Part shown: positions 20,707 to 25,651 of the stretch, in pieces
Numbering within the stretch: position 1 is the stretch's first letter
Layout of the letters: each line of letters begins with the position of its first letter
Source of the DNA: Pseudomonadota bacterium
GTDB lineage: Bacteria; Pseudomonadota; Gammaproteobacteria; Burkholderiales; Burkholderiaceae_D
Direction of reading: 5' to 3'
Assembly: GCA_023422955.1 (NCBI GenBank)
Contig: JAFAGG010000094.1
Span: 1-25,651 of the forward strand
Length of the DNA stretch: 25,651 nucleotides
Position numbers and translations under genes: made by a program
Notes under the pieces: generated by a model
What the model was told of the DNA's origin: nothing
What the model saw: the letters and a program-made list of their open reading frames with translations, nothing else
Database searches by the model: none

Positions 20707-23700
20707 CTAAGCCACCAGCGAGCGTATCGTGGATTTCACTTGTCCCACGCGGCTGGCCAGATCCGGCATGCAGGCCATGATGCGCAGCTTGTCCTGGCCA
20801 TTCAAACGGATGTGCTTGTTCTTCTGTATCAGTTCTATGATGCGCATCGCCTCGATCGGCGGATTCGGAATGAACTGCAGCGTGGCCGCTTCCGCATGAG
20901 CATCGATTTTGCTGATGCCGGCCTGCTTGGCCGCGATACGCAGGCGGTGCGTTTCTATCAGCGCCCGTGCCGGTTCCGGCAATTTGCCGAAGCGGTCTAT
21001 CAGTTCTTCCTGCAGGCTGTCGACGGCATCCACGCTGTCGCAGTTCGCCAGGCGCTTGTACAGCGACAGGCGCTCATGCACGTCGCCACAGTAGTCGCTG
21101 GGCAGGAGCGCCGGCACATGCAGGTTGATTTCGGTGGTGGTGGAAAGCGGCGCGGCCAGATCGGGCTCCTGGCCCTTCTTCAAGGCGCTGACCGCTTCCT
21201 TCAGCATGTCGGAATACAGCTGGAAGCCGATCTCATGCATTTCACCCGACTGATTGTCGCCCAATACTTCGCCGGCGCCGCGGATTTCCAGGTCGTGCAT
21301 GGCAAGATAAAAACCGCTGCCCAGTTCTTCCATTTGCTGGATGGCTTCCAGCCGTCGTTGCGCCTGCTTGGAAAGCCCCTGTATGTCATTCACCAGCAAA
21401 TACGCATAAGCCTGATGATGCGAACGGCCGACGCGTCCACGCAGCTGGTGCAACTGTGCCAGGCCGAATTTGTCGGCGCGATGCATGACGATGGTGTTCG
21501 CCGACGGCACGTCGATGCCGGTTTCAATGATGGTGGTGCACAGCAGGATGTTGTGACGCTGGGTGACGAAATCGCGCATCACGCGTTCCAGGTCGCGCTC
21601 ATGCATCTGGCCGTGCGCGATGCCTATGCGCGCTTCCGGCAGCAGCGCTTCCAGTTTGGCTTTGCGGTTTTCTATGGTTTCGACTTCATTGTGCAGGAAG
21701 TACACCTGGCCGCCGCGCTTCAGTTCGCGCAGACAGGCTTCGCGTATCACCGAGTCATCCTCGCGCCGCACGAAGGTCTTGATCGCCAAGCGCTTTTGCG
21801 GCGCGGTGGCGATGATGGAAAACTCGCGCAAGCCTTCCAGCGCCATGCCCAGCGTGCGCGGAATCGGCGTGGCGGTGAGCGTCAGCACATCGACTTCAGC
21901 GCGCAATGCTTTCAAGGTTTCTTTCTGGCGCACGCCGAAACGGTGTTCCTCGTCGATGATGACCAGGCCCAGCCGCTGGAATTTCGCATCAGGAGAGAGC
22001 AGCTTGTGGGTGCCGATCACGATATCTATCGTGCCGTCAGCCAGGCCCTTGAGCGCTTGCGTGACTTCCTTGCCGGTCCGGAAACGCGACAGTTCGGCGA
22101 TGCGCACCGGCCAGTCGGCGAAGCGATCGGCGAAAGTCTGCGCATGCTGTTCGGCCAGCAGCGTGGTCGGCGCAAGGATGGCGACCTGCTTGCCGCCCAT
22201 GACGGCAACGAAAGCCGCGCGCAAGGCAACCTCGGTCTTGCCGAAGCCGACGTCGCCGCAGATAAGGCGGTCCATGGGGCGGCCGCTGGTCATGTCTTCG
22301 ATCACGGCGGTGATGGCAGCAGCCTGGTCGGGCGTTTCCTCGAAGCCGAAGCTTTCCGCGAAGGCTTCGTAATCATGGGACGAATACTGGAACGCATGTC
22401 CCTGGCGCACGGCGCGGCGTGCATAGAGGTTCAGCAGTTCTGCGGCCGTGTCGCGTATCTGTTGCGCCGCGCGCCGCTTGGCCTTGTCCCACTGTCCGGA
22501 GCCTAGCGTATGCAGCGGTGCAGCGTCCGGCGATGCGCCGGAGTAACGGGAGATCACATGCAATTGCGCCACCGGCACATACAGCTTGGTCTCGTTCGCA
22601 TATTCGAGATGAAGGAACTCGGTTTCGCCTTCGCCCATGTCCATGCTGATCAGGCCGCAATAACGTCCTATGCCATGGGATTCATGCACCACGGGATCGC
22701 CTATCTTCAGCTCCGACAGGTCGCGCACCATCGCTTCAACCTGCGTGGTCGCTTCCTGCCGGCGGCGACCGGCGCGGCGGCTGCTGCCACTGCCGGCATA
22801 GAGCTCGGTTTCGGTGACGAAAGCGAGCCCGCCGAAATCTTCGCCCAGCTGGAATCCAGCATGCAAGGGCGCGACGCCCAGCATCACCTTTGCGGTGCCG
22901 GTCTGAAAATCGAGGAAGTTGTCGCACAGCGTGACGTCAAGCTGGTATTCGCTGAAGTACTGCTGCAGCGTTTCGCGCCGCCCGCTGCTGTCGGCGCAAA
23001 TCATCACGCGCTTGTCGGTACGGTCCAGCCAGTTGCGCAAGGCGGTGATCGGATCGTCGGCGCGTCGGTTCACGGCTACATCCGGCAGCCGTGCCGAAAT
23101 CTCGCTGGGTGCATCGTCGTTCTGGATGACGAGTCGGCCATAGGACTTGGCCAGGATGAAGAAATCGTCGCCGCTCAGGAAAATCTTTTCCGGCGCAAGT
23201 ATGGGGCGCTGGCTATCCGCCTTCAGGAATTTGTAGCGCGACTGCGTATCGCTGGAGAAGCGTTTAATGGCAGCGTCGATATCGCCGACCAGCGCAAAGC
23301 AACTGTCCTGCGGCAGGTACTGGAACAGCGTTGACGTCTCGTCGAAAAACAGCGGCAGATAGTATTCGATGCCGGCTGAAGGTATGCCGCTGCCGATATC
23401 CTTGTAGATGGAATAGCGCGAAGGATCACCCTCGAACACTTCGCGCCAGCGGCTGCGAAAGCCGGTCCGAGCATTGTCGTCCATGGGAAATTCGCGGCCC
23501 GGCAGCAGGCGGATTTCATTGACCGGATACAGCGAGCGCTGCGTGTCGGCATCGAAGGTGCGTATGGTTTCTATGGTGTCGCCGAACAGGTCGATGCGGT
23601 AAGGCAGCGCCGAGCCCATGGGGAAGAGATCGATCAGCCCGCCGCGCACCGAATACTCGCCGGGCGACATCACTTGCGTGACATGGCTGTAGCCTGCCAG

Positions 23701-24156
23701 CGTCAGCTGCGACTTCAGCCGGGCTTCATCCAGCGTTTCCCCCTTCTTGAAGAAGAAGGTGTAGGCGGCGAGGAAAGAGGGCGGTGCCATGCGCAGCAAC
23801 GCAGTGGTCGCGGGGACGATCAGCACATCGCATTGCCCGTTCTGCACTTCATGCAGCGTGGCCAGTCGTTCCGAGACCAGGTCCTGGTGCGGCGAGAAGG
23901 CATCGTAGGGCAGGGTTTCCCAATCCGGCAGCAAATGGCAGCGCAAGGCATCGTCCTTGCCGGAGAACCAGGGAATCTCGGTCAGCAGGCGCTGCGCGTC
24001 ATTGGCATTGGCCACGACCACGGTCAGCATGCGTTGCTGGGCTTTCAGTTCGCGCGCGGCCGAGGCGAGCACAAACGCATCGGCCGAGCCGTGCACGGCT
24101 GGCAACGCGAAACGGTTTCCGGCTTTGGGAAGGGATTTTTTCAGGTCAAAGGACAT
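20707..24156 (-). CDS. mfd: Mfd, transcription-repair coupling factor
   Basis: This 1149-residue protein has the full Mfd length. N-terminal UvrB-like domains (about 1-350) come first. A CarD-like RNA-polymerase-interacting domain lies near 480-545 (LKIGDPVVHESHGIGRY). Then comes the RecG-like translocase with Walker A GDVGFGKTE (near 635), the DEEH box IIDEEHRFG (near 733), the TATPIPRTL motif, and the QLRGRVGRS motif VI. The C-terminal TRCF domain (about 1000-1110) normally masks UvrA contact. Mfd removes RNA polymerase stalled at lesions and recruits UvrA. It is divergent from ispD and leads into serB. Confidence 0.97.
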   Translation of the reverse strand: MSFDLKKSLPKAGNRFALPAVHGSADAFVLASAARELKAQQRMLTVVVANANDAQRLLTEIPWFSGKDDALRCHLLPDWETLPYDAFSPHQDLVSERLATLHEVQNGQCDVLIVPATTALLRMAPPSFLAAYTFFFKKGETLDEARLKSQLTLAGYSHVTQVMSPGEYSVRGGLIDLFPMGSALPYRIDLFGDTIETIRTFDADTQRSLYPVNEIRLLPGREFPMDDNARTGFRSRWREVFEGDPSRYSIYKDIGSGIPSAGIEYYLPLFFDETSTLFQYLPQDSCFALVGDIDAAIKRFSSDTQSRYKFLKADSQRPILAPEKIFLSGDDFFILAKSYGRLVIQNDDAPSEISARLPDVAVNRRADDPITALRNWLDRTDKRVMICADSSGRRETLQQYFSEYQLDVTLCDNFLDFQTGTAKVMLGVAPLHAGFQLGEDFGGLAFVTETELYAGSGSSRRAGRRRQEATTQVEAMVRDLSELKIGDPVVHESHGIGRYCGLISMDMGEGETEFLHLEYANETKLYVPVAQLHVISRYSGASPDAAPLHTLGSGQWDKAKRRAAQQIRDTAAELLNLYARRAVRQGHAFQYSSHDYEAFAESFGFEETPDQAAAITAVIEDMTSGRPMDRLICGDVGFGKTEVALRAAFVAVMGGKQVAILAPTTLLAEQHAQTFADRFADWPVRIAELSRFRTGKEVTQALKGLADGTIDIVIGTHKLLSPDAKFQRLGLVIIDEEHRFGVRQKETLKALRAEVDVLTLTATPIPRTLGMALEGLREFSIIATAPQKRLAIKTFVRREDDSVIREACLRELKRGGQVYFLHNEVETIENRKAKLEALLPEARIGIAHGQMHERDLERVMRDFVTQRHNILLCTTIIETGIDVPSANTIVMHRADKFGLAQLHQLRGRVGRSHHQAYAYLLVNDIQGLSKQAQRRLEAIQQMEELGSGFYLAMHDLEIRGAGEVLGDNQSGEMHEIGFQLYSDMLKEAVSALKKGQEPDLAAPLSTTTEINLHVPALLPSDYCGDVHERLSLYKRLANCDSVDAVDSLQEELIDRFGKLPEPARALIETHRLRIAAKQAGISKIDAHAEAATLQFIPNPPIEAMRIIELIQKNKHIRLNGQDKLRIMACMPDLASRVGQVKSTIRSLVA

Positions 24157-24211
24157 CGGATGCTGGCATGAGGCATGCCACGAGAGCTAAACAGGCCGCC
24201 ATGGACCGGAT

Positions 24212-24240
24212 TTGATAGGAGAAATTTAAGGTAAGATTAT
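24212..24240 (+). promoter_or_regulatory. Probable sigma-70 promoter of ispD-ispF
   Basis: TTGATA (24212-24217), a 17-base spacer and GATTAT (24235-24240) lie in the 174-base gap between divergent mfd and ispD. Transcription would begin near 24247, about 84 bases before the ispD ATG. Confidence 0.6.
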
Positions 24241-24330
24241 AAACCATGCCACCTTCCGGGCGGGCGACGAGTCGATGTGCTTATGACTGGTTCGCTGCCT
24301 GAATGTTTCCGGATATTCCGCACTGCACCT

Positions 24331-25023
24331 ATGCCTTCTTCCCGTTTTTTTGCCCTGATTCCCGCTGCCGGCGTCGGGGCGCGCATGGGCGCCGACAGTC
24401 CCAAGCAATACATGACGCTGGCCGGCACGCCCATGCTGATGCATGTGCTGGAGACCTTTGCCCGCGCCGACCGGATCGATCACGTCTTTGTCGTGGTCGG
24501 TACCGAAGATGGCTACATCGATGCGCTGATGAACGATGCGCCGCATCTTGCTGCGCGAGTGACGGTATTGCGGCACGGCGGCGACACGCGTCATCAATCG
24601 GTGCTGAACGGTTTGGCGGCAGTACGGGAAAAAGTCGCGGACGAAGACTGGATGCTGGTGCATGATGCGGCACGTCCAGGTCTGACCGTGGCGCTGATAG
24701 AACGTTTGATTCACGCCTTGAGTAACGATGAGATCGGCGGTTTGCTGGCCTTGCCGGTGGTCGATACGCTCAAGCGCGCTGCTGCCGGGCAGCGTGTTGA
24801 AGCAACGGTGTCGCGCGAGGCCTTGTGGGCCGCGCAGACGCCGCAGATGTTTCCTTATGCCTTGTTGCGCCGGGCCCTGCAGCAGGCTGCCCAGGTGACG
24901 GACGAGGCCAGCGCAATCGAAGCGCTGGGCCTGCAACCCAAGCTGATAGAGGGCAGTCCGCGCAATTTCAAGGTAACGCTGCCCGACGATATCGCACTCG
25001 CAGAATTGTATTTAAAAGGATGA
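24331..25023 (+). CDS. ispD: IspD, 2-C-methyl-D-erythritol 4-phosphate cytidylyltransferase
   Basis: This 230-residue protein has the nucleotidyltransferase signature PAAGVGARMGADSPKQY (R18 and K25 contact CTP), HDAARPG and a normal C-terminus with GSPRNFKVTLPDDIALAE. It makes CDP-methylerythritol from MEP and CTP, the third step of the MEP isoprenoid pathway. I chose ATG 24331 because it gives the family length; a GTG at 24277 would add 18 residues without matching the family. The ribosome site is weak. Its TGA overlaps the ispF ATG, so the two are one operon. Confidence 0.95.
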   Translation: MPSSRFFALIPAAGVGARMGADSPKQYMTLAGTPMLMHVLETFARADRIDHVFVVVGTEDGYIDALMNDAPHLAARVTVLRHGGDTRHQSVLNGLAAVREKVADEDWMLVHDAARPGLTVALIERLIHALSNDEIGGLLALPVVDTLKRAAAGQRVEATVSREALWAAQTPQMFPYALLRRALQQAAQVTDEASAIEALGLQPKLIEGSPRNFKVTLPDDIALAELYLKG

Positions 25024-25517
25024 CCACTTCCATGCTTTCTCCCTTTCGCATAGGCCAGGGCTACGATTGCCACGCACTGGTTGAGAATCGCCCGCTGATA
25101 CTGGGCGGCGTGACCATACCGCATACCAAGGGCCTGCTGGGTCATTCGGATGCCGATGCCTTGCTGCACGCGATTACCGATGCGCTGTTCGGTGCCGTGG
25201 CGCTGGGCGATATCGGCCGGCATTTTCCCGATACCGATGCGGCGTTCGCCGGTGCCGATTCGCGCGTACTGCTGCGCGAGGCAGCCAAGCGCGTGCGTGA
25301 AGCGGGTTACGCAATCGGTAATGTGGATGCGACCATCATTGCCCAGCGACCCAAGATGGCGCCGCATATTCCTGCCATGGTGCTCAATGTCGCAGAAGAC
25401 CTGTGCATCGCTGCAGACCAGGTGAACATCAAGGCCAAGACCAATGAAAAGCTGGGTTACCTGGGGCGCGAAGAAGGCATTGCTACCGAAGCGGTGGTGC
25501 TGGTGTACAAGGCGTAA
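25020..25517 (+). CDS. ispF: IspF, 2-C-methyl-D-erythritol 2,4-cyclodiphosphate synthase
   Basis: This 165-residue protein has RIGQGYDCHAL (metal ligands D16 and H18), LLGHSDADALLHA (H50), GDIGRHFPDTD and the C-terminal KAKTNEKLGYLGREEGIATEAV. It forms MEcPP, releasing CMP, as the fifth MEP-pathway step; ispE is not in the window. The ATG overlaps the ispD stop (ATGA). A second in-frame ATG at 25032 would give a start closer to shorter homologues. The stop lies just before an insertion sequence. Confidence 0.95.
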   Translation: MTTSMLSPFRIGQGYDCHALVENRPLILGGVTIPHTKGLLGHSDADALLHAITDALFGAVALGDIGRHFPDTDAAFAGADSRVLLREAAKRVREAGYAIGNVDATIIAQRPKMAPHIPAMVLNVAEDLCIAADQVNIKAKTNEKLGYLGREEGIATEAVVLVYKA

Positions 25518-25525
25518 TGAATTAA

Positions 25526-25651
25526 GAGCGTCTAACAAAATGGAAATGGATCTTGCCAGGCCTTACGCAAGGTTTTCCAGCACATCATAATGCAGCCCAA
25601 TCGGAGCCATCCTTCATGCATGTCGGCCCGGCGTTCATAGCGCACTCGCAA
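25526..25651 (-). mobile_element. End of an IS5-family insertion sequence, continuing past the window
   Basis: An IS5-like transposase C-terminus begins a few bases inside GAGCGTCTAACAAAA (25526-25540), which looks like the terminal inverted repeat. The element would start about 8 bases after the ispF stop. The target duplication, perhaps TAA or TTAA, cannot be confirmed without the other end. Confidence 0.7.
25532..25651 (-). CDS. IS5-family transposase, C-terminal end only
   Basis: The minus strand is open from the window edge to TAG at 25534-25532, giving 39 residues with VRYERRADMHEGWLRLGC then IMMCWKTLRKAW. The RYERRADxHExxLxLGC pattern followed by a Cys/Trp-rich tail is typical of the C-terminus of IS5-family (IS427-like) DDE transposases, and includes the late Glu region of the catalytic domain. 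The rest lies beyond the window, so intactness is unknown. Confidence 0.8.
   Translation of the reverse strand: MRVRYERRADMHEGWLRLGCIMMCWKTLRKAWQDPFPFC

Noticed and set aside
20740..22506. 588-residue open frame antisense to mfd
   Set aside because: Same reason: Mfd motifs on the other strand are complete, and this translation is low-complexity His/Gln/Arg-rich.
1..25651. CRISPR array, phage defence island or retron
   Set aside because: No regularly spaced repeats, reverse transcriptase or defence nuclease set was seen; the PIN protein stands alone.

Overview
The window looks like chromosomal DNA of a betaproteobacterium, most likely Burkholderiales and plausibly Oxalobacteraceae. The reasons are a moderately high GC content, the order bamD / rluD / pgeF / phaR / rimO, a PhaR-type polyhydroxyalkanoate regulator, and the family resemblance of most proteins. 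I cannot name the species from sequence alone. Most of the window is housekeeping. The left 6 kb is a specialised biosynthetic locus.

Positions 1-5995 are part of an aryl-polyene / xanthomonadin-like pigment cluster. A rightward arm, cut by the window edge, carries a ketosynthase/chain-length-factor-like protein, a hotdog dehydratase and a ketoreductase; together these match a type II polyene-building cycle. It converges on a leftward arm with a flavin-dependent halogenase-like enzyme, a XanB2/FkbO/Hyg5-type chorismatase, a lysophospholipid-type acyltransferase and a family 2 glycosyltransferase. Read together: chorismate gives a hydroxybenzoate head group, the type II enzymes extend it into a polyene, the halogenase may halogenate it, and the acyl/glycosyltransferases may attach it to an outer-membrane lipid carrier. 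The ligase, carrier proteins and partner ketosynthase would have to lie left of position 1. A PagL-like lipid A deacylase gene lies just upstream of the leftward arm.

Positions 6780-7411 hold no convincing protein gene, only a good intrinsic terminator and a weak candidate small RNA. Then come tRNA-Leu(UAA), tRNA-Gly(GCC) with a clear promoter, and a terminator. Next, leftward, are a CspA-family cold shock gene with a long structured leader, an orphan NarL/LuxR response regulator, a YfcG-like glutathione transferase, a histidine phosphatase, a degenerate crotonase-fold protein, and a PIN-domain protein divergent from yaaA.

Positions 12890-19373 carry bamD (leftward), rluD-pgeF (rightward), a small membrane protein (leftward), phaR, rimO and a MetC-like PLP enzyme. 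The phaC/phaA/phaB genes that sit between pgeF and phaR in some relatives are absent here. Positions 19411-24156 hold a leftward set: mfd, serB and a small membrane protein. ispD-ispF of the MEP isoprenoid pathway follow rightward. The window ends inside an IS5-family insertion sequence a few bases past the ispF stop.
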